This document shows positions 10,614 through 22,297 of a stretch of 64,000 nucleotides of DNA, one piece after another. Each line of letters begins with the position of its first letter. Position 1 is the stretch's first letter. This DNA comes from Rhizoclosmatium globosum. Lineage: Eukaryota > Chytridiomycota > Chytridiomycetes > Chytridiales > Chytriomycetaceae. Under the pieces are notes generated by a model. It was not told the origin of the DNA. It did no database searches and worked only from the letters and a program-made list of their open reading frames with translations. A program made the position numbers and the translations under genes. Where the stretch lies: positions 552,843-616,842 of the forward strand of contig MCGO01000020.1 of assembly GCA_002104985.1 (NCBI GenBank). Reading direction: 5' to 3'.

Positions 10614-13600
10614 ATGGCTGTGCTGACATCCACATTCCGCGAGTCCTCGGCCTGGACAAGAAGCCTCACTCTTCACACTTCAAAAGGACCACGAGGCATT
10701 CTTGTATCATCAGTGAGTGTACCAATGCCTTCGTTTACTACACTAAAAGCTTGAACTCCCTCTCTCTTCATCAAACAACCATTCAATCAATCCAAAAGAA
10801 CAAACTGGGCATTCTTTCGCAAGATGGTTCCATAAAGATTCATCCGTTATTTGGGACAATCTTGGACGCAGCCATCCTCGATTCATCAAAAGAACCTTTC
10901 CTAGTAGTTACTTGCACTCAGGGCTTTCTCTCCTTCCTCCGCCTCAACTTGGATTCAGGCTCCTTCTCTTCTCTGCAGAACACAAATGCCCATCCAGACA
11001 GATTTGAGTTGGTCCATCAGTTCCAAATAGCCCCTCCTGGCTTAAACTATACTTCTCCTGGCCAAAAGATATCAGTTGATCCTCTGTCTCGTGCGATGGC
11101 TGTATTTGCCCATCAAACTACTTTTGCGTTCTTTGTTTTGGATCCTACACTGGCGTCGTCGTCTACGTCTTCTTCTTCTGCTTCTTCTTCTTCTTCTTCC
11201 TCGGCAAAGGTTCCGTTCAGTCGAGAATATTGTATTACTGTGCGGGAAGAAGGATGGAGTTTTTGGGATGCCGTCTTTTTGTATCCGGATTCTGAGGCTG
11301 GGGCAGGGAGGTTGGATGTTGTTACCCTTGCTGTGGTCGTGTGCAAGTACGTGTATTTTATGAGATAAGAAGATTCATCTTGTGAGGCTGTGATGGGAAT
11401 GAGTGAAGCTGTGATGATAAAGTGAAGGATGGGTGAAGGATGGCTCGCGAAGCTCGAGGCATTAACATGTCCAGCTGAAAGTGCGATTTCTGCATCGTGA
11501 ACTAACCCTCAAAAAACAGAAACGGAATCTTCTCCATCATAATCTACGAATACAAAAAACCAACTCCACAACCCCCACTATTCAAAACCACACCAGCAAA
11601 CCACCTAACAAAATACGGCCCCTTCCCCCTCCCCTCCTCCCTCCTCCCAACAACAACCCACGCCCTCCCTACACACCCCCTCTCCTTCCTCCTCTTCACA
11701 GACACACTCGACATGCTCCACATAACCCACACCCCAACAACCCCCTCCACCCCACAAACAACCCTAACACACACATCCCAAACCTCCCTCATCGACCAAA
11801 TCCCCCTCCCCCCCACATCCACATCCACATACCCACTCATAACATCCCTCGCCCAAACCCCTTCCCAAAACACATACATCCTCGCAACAGACTCAGGCCA
11901 CATCCTAACCCTCACACTCACCAACCCCGGAAACCCGCCACACGTCACATACATCACACGCAGAAACCACACCTCCCATTTAACACACCTCGCAAACGAC
12001 GTGTACATCCTCATAGGCGACATGTGTCCCGGGGAGGTCCTCTCCATATCGCTTTCAACGAAGACGGTAACGCGTGTCTGCAGGATCGAGAACACGGCTC
12101 CCGTGCTTGATGTTGTTGTTTCGCGGGGGGTTGGGTATGTGACGAGTGGGGATGGTGCGTTTGGGCGGGTTTTGGCGGTTGGGCGCGGGGTTTGTGGGGA
12201 GGGGGTTGGGGAGGCGGAGGCGGGTGGGGAGGGTGGTGTTGTTGTTGGGGTTTGGGGGTGTGGGGAGGGGTTTGTTGGGGTTTCGTATTTGGGTGGGACG
12301 AGGGGGTGGTTGGTTAAGGAGGTGGGGGGTGTTGAGGAGGTTGAGTTTTTGGGAGGGGGTTTTGGGTGTGCTGTTTATATGGGGGCAGTTGGGGTTGATG
12401 GGGTTGTTGCGGTTTATGCTGGGGTTGTGGTTTTGTTTGGACGTGGTGGAGGGGAGGAACAGGGACGGTGGGTTCCAGATGATGGGGAGAGTATAACTTG
12501 TGCAGCTGGGGATGAGGATGGGGTTTTAGTAGTTAGTCTCGGTGCAAGAAAGGAGGTTGTTGTTTTGAGAGTTGGCGTGGATGTTGTTGTGGAAGTGTCG
12601 AGAACGAGTGTTGGTTTTGAACCGAGTACTTTGGGTTTTGATGTTGTGAAGGGGCGGAAAGTTGTGTTTGTTGGAACGTATGAGCCTGCGGTTTTGGTGT
12701 TGGAGGTGGATGATGTCGGATTGAGTTTCGGTGGTGTTTTAGAGTTGGGAGCTGATAATGGAGGATGGAGAATTCCCAATTCGATTTGCGTGATACGTTC
12801 TGGAGGCGAGGAGGTTCTTGCAATCGGTAGGTTCAGTTTGTCTTGTAATATTTGTCTTATTTTCTACAGGTCTTCGCGATGGTACCGCTTTGTTTTACGT
12901 TTTGGCATACAATGTCATCACCTCAAGTTTTGGATTTAAGTTGCTGGATACCATAAAAGTGGGCCTTGAGCCCATTCGATTCATACCAACCAGAGCACTA
13001 CTGTCAGATTCACATATTCTTGTTCTTTCAGACAAAGTGTGGCGTGCTTCGTTGATTGAGAATGAATCAACATTAACCATAGAGCTCAACTACGTTTGTA
13101 TCGACAATGTACGTATCTTTTGGTCGTTTTTCACACAGATATTGACGTTTCTTTGCTTCACTGCACAGGTCACAAACGTAGCATTACTCACGTCGTCAAC
13201 AACCCCACCTACATACATCTTCTCAACCCCAACAACTCTCTCCTTTATTTCTATCGACATAACCTCCTCCGTAATCCAAACAATCCGCCATTCCCACTCT
13301 CTCTCAAAACCGCCACGCCGAATCATCCATGACCACGCAACAAACACACTCATCGTAGCCTGCAACAAACGCGAATCTGGGTCCGCTGAAATGACTGGCG
13401 AAATCAAACTTGTTGATCCAGAGACTGGCGTTCAATACCTCCGTGAAATGCTTCCAAAAGGCGAGTCGTGTTACAGCATGACTGTGTGGAACATCAAAGA
13501 CCAGAAACGGTATATCTGTATTGGGACGGCTGGATACCGTGAGGCGCCGGGGGTCAAGTCACAGGGTCGCGTTTTGGTGTATAGTTTGAAGGAGGTGGAA

Positions 13601-14798
13601 AACAAGAGTCCAGTGAGTGCTCTCACAATTCAGATATGAGAATTTAATGCCTAAATATAGTATAAGCCGCCGTACAAGATCAAGAAGCTGGGTGAATACA
13701 AGTTGCCTGAACTTGTGTTTGCTGTGTGCTCGTTCATGAAGAGGTAAGCTGTCGTGCTTTTTTATTTATGAAGCGATATTAATGTTGCATCCTAGTTATC
13801 TACTCGTTGCATCTGGAAACTGTCTATATCAGCTCAAGATTGAAGCAGAGAGTCGAGCGTGAGTATTTGCAGGCAATCGCTAGATATGTAAATAACGTTT
13901 CCGACAGATTACATTGTGGTGCTAAAGTCGAACTCCGATACCCAATTCGATCACTCAGCGTCTCTGGCTCAAACATCTTTGTCGGAGGCGCAAACGACTC
14001 TGTATCGTTGTACTCGTTTGAACCGCGTACAAAACAGTTTACATTCTGTCGAAGGTAAACCACATCATTTCCTCTACATGAAGTCCTTAACCCAAACACA
14101 GTGACGATCTGACTCGAACTCCTTCCGACTGCCTCTCCCTCTCAACCTCCAAAGTCCTCGTCGCTGACAAATCCGGAGAACTATACTGTCTCACCAACCC
14201 GACTCCAAACACCGACCGCTCTCAACCACACATCCACTTCAAAACCTCCTTCTGCGTCAACCTCGGCGAAACCATCACGCGGTTACACGCGGGACAAATG
14301 GACACAGGCTTTGAAGTCGACGATTTGGGAATCTGTTCCATACAAGAAGACGAAGATATGGAGGAACCTGATACAATTGATGACGGTGTGAAACGCGCCA
14401 AAGAGTTGAAGACTGTTTACGCGGTATCGATACTTGGAAGTGTGTTTTCAGTGAGAGGGTTGAAAGAGGAGTCAGTTGAACGGTGGAAGGCGTTGCAAGA
14501 TGTGTTGAGCTCGTTTCCAGCAACACGGCCGCTTTTAGGTATTTTTCGAGTTCTTTTTTATTGTTCTAATTGCTGATTGTGTGGAATAGGAAACGATTAC
14601 ATGCGGTATCGGTCGACGGCAAGTCATGGGATGCAGAACGTTGTTGATGGGGATTTGATTCGGATGTATGAGTTGCTGTCGGAAGCTGAGAAGCAGAGGG
14701 TTGTTGATGAGTGGAGGTTTTGTGTTGGGTTAGATGATGAGGTGGAAGCGAAACGTTGGGTTGAAACTGTTGTGAGGGGGTTGAGGACAATTGGATAG
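10614..14798 (+). CDS. CPSF-A/DDB1-family beta-propeller protein (MMS1-like)
   Basis: About nine exons, roughly 1,220 residues, similar in size to DDB1, Rse1 and CPSF160. Exon ends that join in frame: 11346/11520, 12826/12870, 13108/13169, 13612/13661, then junctions near 13745, 13858, 14057 and 14540. The N-terminal part has propeller-like strands (LGILSQDGSIKIHPLFG). The C-terminus is diagnostic for CPSF-A: QGRVLVYSLKE, then VVDGDLIRMYELLSE. Family members are scaffolds of cullin-4 ligases, the SF3b complex or 3'-end processing; which one this is cannot be settled by eye. The 5' end is uncertain: the ATG at 10614 opens a good frame, but continuation into the next segment (TNAFVYYTKSL) needs a one-base adjustment near 10715. 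Codon composition switches strongly inside three exons. Confidence 0.75.
11160..11208 (+). repeat. TCT-rich microsatellite coding for serine
   Basis: Imperfect TCT/TCG triplets inside the second coding segment of the CPSF-A gene, encoding a run of serines that probably forms a loop between propeller blades. Confidence 0.7.
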
Positions 14799-15093
14799 TT
14801 GTAACATTAAAGTATGTATGATAATCGTAGTATGCATTCAATTGCAACCAACCGGGCCTTATAAACGGAAACTCAACTTAACATCAATTTTGTTTGAAGC
14901 TGAAATATATGGTCGTCTCAATATATTTGTCTGACAATACCACATTTGTTCTTTCTAATACATAAGTATTCAGCTAATGAAAGAATATTTGTTTCTACAA
15001 GCCATATATTTCATACAATGGAACGAAAAGAAATAGAAACTGTCTAAAACATAGCAAACATTCACTCCGCGTTACATTCAATCATCACACCAT

Positions 15094-16485
15094 TTAGTGA
15101 GCCTTGATGGAAGAACCGTGCTCAACGCTCTCCTCAGTAGTGTCCTTAACGAAGACCTTACAGAAGATGGCGAAGAAGAAGAGGGAAACAACACATGGAA
15201 TAACCATGACCCAGAACTGAGTAGTAGCAGAGAGCTTGTTACCCTTGTCAGTAGTGAAGACGAAACCGTTCAAGGCCCAAGAGATACCACCGGCACCAGA
15301 TTGGGTACCCTTGTAGAAACCAGCGTAACGGGAGAGGGTCTCGGAGTCGTTGGAGATAGCACCGATGAGGTAGTTGGTGTAGACCTGGAAGAAAGCGTCG
15401 TAGAGACCGTAACAGACGTAGAGGACGAAAGGACCAAAGAATTGGCCAAAGTTGTCACCAGCGTCAATGTGCTGACCCTTCTTGAACCAACCGTTGGAGT
15501 CGGACGCGTATTGGAAAGCAGCACCTCCTCCGAAGAAAGCGAGGGTGGTACCAGCCATGATGTAACAACCAGTCCAGGCACGAGTAGTACGGGAGTACTT
15601 GGTGTTGTCCAAGAACATGTTTCCGAGAACCCAGGCACCAGCAGCCTGAGACAACCAGTAGAAGATAGCCTTGAGACCGTTGGAACGTCCAGAGAAGTTG
15701 TCACCAAATGGACCGAACTGGTAAGTGTAGAACCAGTTGGAAGACATGCATGGAATCAAGATGGTCAACATGGCTGGGTTGGTGAAGAGCTTGAGGACCT
15801 CAACGAACTCACGGAGAACGTTGGTTGGTGGGGTCTCGACTTGGGTCTGGTCCTCACGGATAATGGTACCTGGTGGCTGGATGAGGAAAGCAACGATGGA
15901 TCCACCGGCCATGAGAATAATGAAGATCAAGTACATGGCATCGTTCATGGCAACTCCAGAGGAACCGGCACCCCAGGAAAGAGCAGTGGAAATAGTGTTA
16001 CCGAGCACAGCTCCCAAGTTGAAGATAACCCAGAAGGTAGCGAAGAAAGTACCCTTCTGAGACTCAGTTGGGTAGGTCAAGCAAATCTGACCCTGAGCAG
16101 CCCAAAGCATACCAGCACAGAGACCAATGTAGGCACCGGAGAAAATAGAGAAGGTGTTGGCGGAGTCTGGGATTGGAGCGGCATCGTTACCACCCTGAGC
16201 CTTGAAGATGTTGTACTGAGCAGCAGCGTAGATAGCGTATCCGGTACCACCGATGGCTGCGAGAATGCGTGGTCCGAGGATGTTGTTGAGACCACCAGCA
16301 AGGAGACCCATGATGGCGAAACAGAGGTAAAGGGCAGCGTTCTGTTTGTCCTTAACTTCCTGGGCGGATGGACCGGCAGTTGGAAGGGAGTTCAAGGCGT
16401 TGAACATTCCTGGGCAGAGGAAACAGACGAAGGAGATGACATAGACTTGAGTACGAGCCTGGTTGAGAGTGTCAAAGAAACCCAT
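15094..16485 (-). CDS. UNC-93-type major facilitator transporter, copy 1
   Basis: Intronless coding exon of 463 residues starting MGFFDTLNQARTQVYVISFV. Around eleven to twelve hydrophobic segments are spread along the chain (PGMFNALNSL loop; LCFAIMGLLAGGLNN; IFSGAYIGLCAGMLWAAQG; YLIFIILMAGGSIVAFL). This is the layout of the DUF895/UNC-93 branch of the major facilitator superfamily common in fungi. It acts in a membrane; the substrate is unknown. The start codon follows a TTTGCAG acceptor, so the 5' UTR contains an intron at 16486-16548 (donor GTGAGTGC). Codon use is strongly biased, suggesting high expression. It is a tandem copy of the gene at 17281-18672. Confidence 0.85.
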   Translation of the reverse strand: MGFFDTLNQARTQVYVISFVCFLCPGMFNALNSLPTAGPSAQEVKDKQNAALYLCFAIMGLLAGGLNNILGPRILAAIGGTGYAIYAAAQYNIFKAQGGNDAAPIPDSANTFSIFSGAYIGLCAGMLWAAQGQICLTYPTESQKGTFFATFWVIFNLGAVLGNTISTALSWGAGSSGVAMNDAMYLIFIILMAGGSIVAFLIQPPGTIIREDQTQVETPPTNVLREFVEVLKLFTNPAMLTILIPCMSSNWFYTYQFGPFGDNFSGRSNGLKAIFYWLSQAAGAWVLGNMFLDNTKYSRTTRAWTGCYIMAGTTLAFFGGGAAFQYASDSNGWFKKGQHIDAGDNFGQFFGPFVLYVCYGLYDAFFQVYTNYLIGAISNDSETLSRYAGFYKGTQSGAGGISWALNGFVFTTDKGNKLSATTQFWVMVIPCVVSLFFFAIFCKVFVKDTTEESVEHGSSIKAH

Positions 16486-16548
16486 CTGCAAAAGCGAATG
16501 TGTTAGTGATCTATTGATCTGAAGCGGTTTGAGTCAAAGTGCACTCAC
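16486..16548 (-). other. 5' UTR intron of transporter copy 1
   Basis: Donor GTGAGTGC and acceptor TTTTGCAG lie directly in front of the ATG. The equivalent position in copy 2 also ends in AG immediately before ATG, which supports a leader intron in both genes. Confidence 0.6.
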
Positions 16549-17280
16549 TTTGTATTGGCGTATTGGCAATAGAACTGATGAGGGGTGACGGGAGTGACAA
16601 CTTTCTCCTTTTAAAGCTTCGGGTGGCTCTCTGGCTTTGAACTAGCTCCAAATTTTTCGATTTGGAGGAATAGGAAAGCTACCTTCCGTCAGCTCAACTC
16701 TGCATCAATGACACGAAAATTTTCCCGATTTGGAGGTTGAAAGCCAGTAAGCCACCCAATACATATCGATAATGGAGATGGAAAACCGAATACTGTTGAT
16801 TACAGCAACTTCACCTGCTGAACCATCGCAAACTTACCAGTATTGAGTCGACACAGACGAAGGTCTTACCTTGTAATAGTGTTAACTCATACGCCTCAAT
16901 TTTTTCGTGTGATTGCTCCAAATTGGCAGAGTACAACTTCCAGTGCCACCAAGATTTAACCATGTCAACAAATACATATGCTGCGGAGAAGAACCTATTT
17001 TTGCAAGTGTTGTGTGAAATGCTTACCAGATTCGTTTGTAGTTTAACCCCGCATTAAAATTTTTGTCATAATCGACAGCCAGAGTATTTCAAAATGAATT
17101 ATCGAAGACTTTTCAGCGACTTCAAAGGAACGGAGATAAAGTATCAATTAATTCTAACATCATATATTCAGGAAAGAACTAAGAATAAGAACTTTAAAAC
17201 AGATCATAGCAAAATAATGAATTTCACATACAATTCCACTCAAAAATTCAGTTCCCCCTTATCTACAAACGCAACAGCGC
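16549..17280. other. promoter of copy 1 and 3' flank of copy 2
   Basis: About 730 bases without a gene. The part next to 16550 carries the leader exon and promoter (a TTTAAAAG-like element near 16613 on the minus strand). The rest is AT-rich 3' flank with no coding sequence or repeat that I can defend. Confidence 0.45.
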
Positions 17281-18672
17281 TTAGTGGGCCTTGATGGAGG
17301 ATCCCTGCTCAGCGTGCTCCTCAGTAGTGTCCTTAACGAAGACCTTACAGAAGATAGCGAAGAAGAAGACGGAGATAACACATGGAACAACCATGACCCA
17401 GAACTGAGTGGTTGGGGTAAGAGCGTTACCCTTGGAGGCGGTGAAGACGAAACCGTTCAAAGCCCAAGAGATACCACCGGCACCAGACTGGGTACCCTTG
17501 TAGAAACCAGCGTAACGAGAGAGGGTCTCAGAGTCGTTGGAGATGGCACCGATGAGGTAGTTGGTGTAGACCTGGAAGAAAGCGTCGTAGAGACCGTAAC
17601 AGACGTACAAGAGGAATGGACCGAAGAAGGAACCAAAGTTGTCTCCAGCATCGAAGTGGTTACCCTTGTCAGTCCATCCGTTGCTGACGGAGGCGTATTG
17701 GAAAGCAGCACCTCCACCGAAGAAAGCAAGAGTGGTACCAGCCATGATGTAGCATCCAGTCCAGGCACGAGTGGTACGGGAGTACTTGGTGTTGTCCAAG
17801 AACATGTTTCCGAGAACCCAGGCACCACCAGCTTGAGACAACCAGTAGAAGATAGCCTTAAGACCGTTGGAACGTCCAGAGAAGTTGTCACCGAATGGAC
17901 CGAACTGGTAAGTGTAGAACCAGTTGGAAGACATGCATGGAATCAAGATGGTCAACATGGCTGGGTTGGTGAAGAGCTTGAGGACCTCAACGAACTCACG
18001 GAGAACGTTGGTTGGTGGGGTCTCGACTTGGGTCTGGTCCTCACGGATAATAGTACCTGGTGGCTGGATAAGGAAAGCGACAATGGATCCACCGGCCATG
18101 AGAATAATGAAGATCAAGTACATGGCATCGTTCATGGCAACTCCAGAGGAACCGGCACCCCAGGAAAGAGCAGTGGAAATAGTGTTACCGAGCACAGCTC
18201 CCAAGTTGAAGATAACCCAGAAGGTAGCGAAGAAAGTACCCTTCTGGGACTCAGTTGGGTAGGTCAAGCAAATCTGACCCTGGGCAGCCCAGAGCATACC
18301 GGCACAGAGACCAATGTAGGCACCAGAGAAGATAGAGAAGGTGTTGGCAGAGTCTGGGATTGGAGCAGAGTCATCACCACCCTGAACCTTGAAAATGTTG
18401 TACTGAGCAGCAGCGTAGATAGCGTATCCGGTACCACCGATGGCTGCGAGAATGCGTGGTCCGAGGATGTTGTTAAGACCACCAGCAAGGAGACCCATGA
18501 TGGCGAAACAGAGGTAAAGGGCAGCGTTCTGCTTGTCCTTAACTTCCTGAGCGGATGGACCGGCAGTTGGAAGGGAGTTCAAGGCGTTGAACATTCCTGG
18601 GCAGAGGAAACAGACGAAGGAGATGACGTAGACCTGAGTACGGGCCTGGTTGAGAGTGTCGAAGAAACCCAT
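17281..18672 (-). CDS. UNC-93-type major facilitator transporter, copy 2
   Basis: 463 residues with the same start, length and helix pattern as copy 1. The two differ mainly near residue 95 (FKVQGGDDSAP against FKAQGGNDAAP), in the loop around residues 330-360 (SVSNGWTDKGNHFDAG against SDSNGWFKKGQHIDAG), and near residue 420. Long coding stretches are almost base-for-base identical, including synonymous sites, while the flanks are unrelated. That fits recent duplication or gene conversion confined to the coding region. The ATG again follows an AG acceptor; the leader intron is 18673-18887. Substrate unknown; membrane localisation inferred. Confidence 0.85.
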   Translation of the reverse strand: MGFFDTLNQARTQVYVISFVCFLCPGMFNALNSLPTAGPSAQEVKDKQNAALYLCFAIMGLLAGGLNNILGPRILAAIGGTGYAIYAAAQYNIFKVQGGDDSAPIPDSANTFSIFSGAYIGLCAGMLWAAQGQICLTYPTESQKGTFFATFWVIFNLGAVLGNTISTALSWGAGSSGVAMNDAMYLIFIILMAGGSIVAFLIQPPGTIIREDQTQVETPPTNVLREFVEVLKLFTNPAMLTILIPCMSSNWFYTYQFGPFGDNFSGRSNGLKAIFYWLSQAGGAWVLGNMFLDNTKYSRTTRAWTGCYIMAGTTLAFFGGGAAFQYASVSNGWTDKGNHFDAGDNFGSFFGPFLLYVCYGLYDAFFQVYTNYLIGAISNDSETLSRYAGFYKGTQSGAGGISWALNGFVFTASKGNALTPTTQFWVMVVPCVISVFFFAIFCKVFVKDTTEEHAEQGSSIKAH

Positions 18673-18887
18673 CTATTGGAGGCAGGGAGAAAGCAGGTTA
18701 GTTATCGGATACTTTCAGAGAAGGTAGGAGTAAGGTATCGACGGTGGTGTCATAGAAACGAAGGTAATGTGTGATATTGGATAGCGAAGCATGTCAGTAG
18801 CTGTCACTACGTTTGATCACTCCACCCACAAGCTTCCGCAATCCATAACACCGAAAGGAGTGACAGGAGAGAGGCAAGCACACTCAC
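18673..18887 (-). other. 5' UTR intron of transporter copy 2
   Basis: Donor GTGAGTGTGC follows CATCAACT, and the acceptor AATAG directly precedes ATG. At 215 bases it is much longer than the leader intron of copy 1, although the coding exons are nearly the same. Confidence 0.55.
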
Positions 18888-19692
18888 AGTTGATGTTTTG
18901 AGATCAAGTTGATGAAGCGAAATCTGATAAAACGGGCCTTCCCTTTTTGACCCTTTCCGGGTGGCCCCTCGTGGTAAAAATTTGACCAATTTGAGAGGGG
19001 CTCTCAGAGTGGAAAGCTGTCCAATCTCCACCGAATCTCCTATCAATTTCTGACATTCCTATCAATTTTCATTGGGGGGTCAAGCAGTTTCAGAATAGAT
19101 AACGTGCCTCCCATCTTGGCTCTGACTGGTTTCTAGATTGGGACATCTTTGGTGTCGTTTGAGTGGGAGCCAAGATAGTGAGTGTCTGTGACGCATCGAT
19201 AACTGCAGATATCTTGAAAGTTCGAACGTGAAACCTTGATGTATCGCTTAAGAATAGGTATGATATCCTCGCGCAGCATCATTCTGTCCTTGGATCGTTG
19301 TTTTCATGACGTTTGACAAGCACTCAATGTTACTTGAATGTGGCAACCATATGGAAGTGATATGGGTATGCCCACTCAAGCTGGATAGGAATCAATGACT
19401 GTTGTTAGCCACATAAGACAACTTGTCACTGTGGATATCAGTTTTGGTCCGTTGGGTTGACACTATCTGTAACTGAAGCAACGTTGCATATCGCAAATAT
19501 CTGACTCAAAACGGAGGCACAGCAGCGAAGCGAATTCAGATCTCTCTAAGTTCTATATTCAACAGAAAGTTATCATGGAATAAAGATTGCGTTTATGATG
19601 TTCAAGTATAAACGAAGTTTGAAAAGTAGTGTATTGAAGGGTGTTGAGTTTGAGTATGTAGAACAGTTATTCATTTCTCTCGATTCTTTTCA
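18888..19692. other. intergenic region with two divergent promoters
   Basis: About 800 bases between the leader exon of transporter copy 2 and the phosphatase gene. It should hold both promoters. I see no open reading frame, RNA gene or repeat that stands out. Confidence 0.45.
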
Positions 19693-19713
19693 TTGTTTCT
19701 GATTCTGAATTTG

Positions 19714-21322
19714 ATGGTTGAAATGCTGCGACACCTCCAACGAACATCGCAGCCACTTGTCACCTTTGCCCGCCGATTCCGAGTATCGAGTGCACCCGTT
19801 ACGTGGTTGATCCAACCGCAGCGACTGTCGAGTTCTTCAGCAGCAACCAGTGGATCAACGCCGACTGCCACAACCAACACGACCCTGTCAAACAAACCAC
19901 CACTCAAACCAACTGTATTTGAACTAATAGCCCAGGTACTTTGTGTCTCCTTTTCTTTCCTCCTTCTTCTAACAAACTATTTAATTCAACCAATCCAATC
20001 CAATCCAACAAACAAAAGGCCCAACTCAAACGCCCGTCCTTCGAATTCGCCTTCGCCGCCGCCGGTTCCGCAAAGCCACTCGACATTGACCACGACGCCG
20101 CAAGAGACAGAAAGTCTGACACCCACTTTACCAGTTCATTATCAAATCCATCAACCGAATCCCTCCTGAAACCAGATGGCTTCTCAGTCCGTGTCGGCGA
20201 AGACGCCTACTTTATTCGAAAGGATGGGCTGGGCGTTGCTGATGGCGTTGGTGGTTGGAAGGATGTTGTGAAGGGGTCAAACGCTGCCCTCTTCTCGTCG
20301 CGGCTTATGCACCATGTTGCAGCGCAGTTGGACTATTTTGATGATGTCGCGAATAATGATTATGATATCAATGATTATTATGCACTGGATCCTGTCAAGG
20401 TGTTGCAGGTTGCTTGTGAACGGACGTTGGAGGATGCTGGGGCTAAGGATAGTGAAAAGAAGGCTGTTGGATCTACTACGGCTTTGATTGCGTTTTTGAG
20501 GGTATGTTTCCAGTAGATGGATATGGGTTTAGAGCTAGATAGAGCGAAAGTGCAAGGGTGGTGTTATTGCAGGACACTTGGCGTTGAAGTACTGTTGGAA
20601 ACAAAAGAGATGATGATTGGCCTTAAGCAGGAACTTCGAATGGGTTGCATTTCTTTGTTGGACGAGGCACATCAAAACCGAGTTGCATCAGCCACTGATT
20701 CTTTTCTATAGGACGACGAACTTCGCATCGCAACACTTGGGGACACATCATGCCTCGTATTCCGCAACGGCGCCCTAATATTCCGCACAGAAGAACAACA
20801 ACACTCCTTCAACTTCCCGTACCAACTCGGCAGCGACTCAAAAGATACACCCGAAAAGGACGCATTAACATACCGAGTCAAAGTCCAAGAAGGAGATTTA
20901 ATCGTTGTGGTACGTCACCTTTCGATCCATTCCCGTTTTCGAACTCAATCCACACCCACCATATACTTCAGGGCTCTGACGGTATCTTTGACAATCTCTT
21001 TGATGAAGACATTCTGGACCTCATCAATTCAACTATTCTCGGTACCCCATCAGCAACAGCTTCAAATACGACACATACCCACTCCCCAATATCATCCACA
21101 ATCCCTCCAGCACGCATTCTTCGCACAGATCCCCACAAAATCGCATCAGCTATCCTTGAACGCGCGCGACAGGTATCTCTAGACTCTGGCGCAGACGTAT
21201 CAAGCCCCTTCCAGGAACGCGCAGTTCGAGAAGGGTTGTATTATCAAGGCGGGAAGATGGACGATTTGACTGTCGTTGTTGGGGTTGTGAAGGGAAGTGA
21301 GGATTCTCCGGACAGGCGGTAG
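19714..21322 (+). CDS. PTC7-type PP2C protein phosphatase, mitochondrial
   Basis: Four exons: 19714-19935, 20019-20501, 20712-20909 and 20972-21322, all joining in frame. Residues 1-40 (MVEMLRHLQRTSQPLVTFARRFRVSS start) are Arg/Ser-rich and lack acids, as in a mitochondrial presequence. Catalytic PP2C motifs follow: GEDAYFI, GVADGVGGW, GSTTALIAFL, LGDTSCLVFRNG, GSDGIFDNL and the terminal metal site DDLTVVVGVV. The metal-binding aspartates in DGVGGW, SDG and DDL are all present. Known relatives (yeast Ptc7, the AzR1 group) dephosphorylate mitochondrial substrates, including coenzyme Q pathway proteins; the target here is unknown. Exons run from C-rich to G-rich codons. Confidence 0.8.
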
Positions 21323-21377
21323 TGATTTCGCGTGGAATGGGAGATTTGGCCAAATAGAGACGCCTATGTTTATTGAT

Positions 21378-22158
21378 TTATTCAAAGTCACCGTACCGGT
21401 TCCTCCTCAGTTTTCCTTGTCTTACAAGTTCTTCCTCCTCCTCTCGTGTTCTAGGTCGCCCAATTGGTGTTGGAGTTGATGCAGATGTACTGGGTGTGTC
21501 GTTGGAGTCAAATGAATCCTCTGCATCGAAAGCAAACAAATCATCATCCTTCCTCTGCTGAACACTCGCCACGACACTTCCCTCACCCACTTCACTCACA
21601 ACAGGCTTCCCCATTCTCACCCTCGCCCACGCAGATCCACCTTCACTCTGATTCATTTTCCTAATACTCTCCCACGCCGTCACACGAATCTCCGGCTGTT
21701 CAACCTTCTGCCCCTCCACAGTCCCACCAATCTCAAACGCAGCCTTCGTAACCCCATCTTTCGCAAGCAACGTCCGTAGAACCGAGTCGTGAGGCAATTT
21801 CTGCTGCAAATACGACTGTGCCCGGACTTCACCGAGCTTACGCCCGAGATACTCGCCAGTCAGGGACGTAGCAAACACGACACCAGTCTTCCACTGAGCA
21901 AACTAATCTGAGCATATGCCACCAAAGATCAAGCCACTTTGATAAATAGGTTACCTTAGACAGACTCGGCACACGAGTCAGAGAGAACCCAGCAATCACT
22001 CCAATGCCAATACCAGCGCCATACGCAAAAAGGAAGGATCGATTTGCGGCTCTGATGACACCCATTTCTTCCACTGTGGGTGCATATCGCTCTTTTCCAC
22101 CGCCGATTGTCATTGTCGGTGCATTGGTTGTTTGGGAGGGTGCTGGTGCTTGTTGCAT
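21378..22158 (-). CDS. OCIA-domain-like mitochondrial membrane protein
   Basis: Two exons (22158-21955 and 21902-21378) separated by a 52-base intron; the junction reads VPSLSK-FAQWKTG. The N-terminal half has the pattern YAPTVEEMGVIRAANRSFLF followed by a Gly-rich hydrophobic stretch (AYGAGIGIGVIAGFSL), and the C-terminus ends LRRNRYGDFE. This order (xPTxEE...SF.. then hydrophobic, then a YGD tail) resembles OCIA-domain proteins, which sit in mitochondrial or endosomal membranes. The middle is Asp/Ser/Thr-rich. An upstream in-frame ATG is possible; I took the Met that begins the MQQAPAP segment. Assignment is by pattern only. Confidence 0.5.
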
Positions 22159-22297
22159 TCTTTTGGTGGATGATTTCAAACAAAGAACATAGAGAGAAAG
22201 AGAAAGAGACATAAAGACATGTAAATAGCTTATAAACACATTTCGATGCTTTTATTTAAATATATTCAGGTGGGGGTGGGGAGTTATCTCTAGTAAT

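Noticed and set aside
11481..12110. Pro/His-rich plus-strand frame overlapping the CPSF-A exon
   Set aside because: Off-frame reading of the C-rich codon block; the in-frame product continues into propeller sequence.
15097..16506. 469-codon open frame antisense to transporter copy 1 (and a 496-codon one antisense to copy 2 at 17284-18774)
   Set aside because: Mirror frames created by the biased codon use of the transporter genes. They encode low-complexity Glu/Ser/Thr/Val-rich sequence without any domain, and both copies have them only because the coding strands are near-identical.
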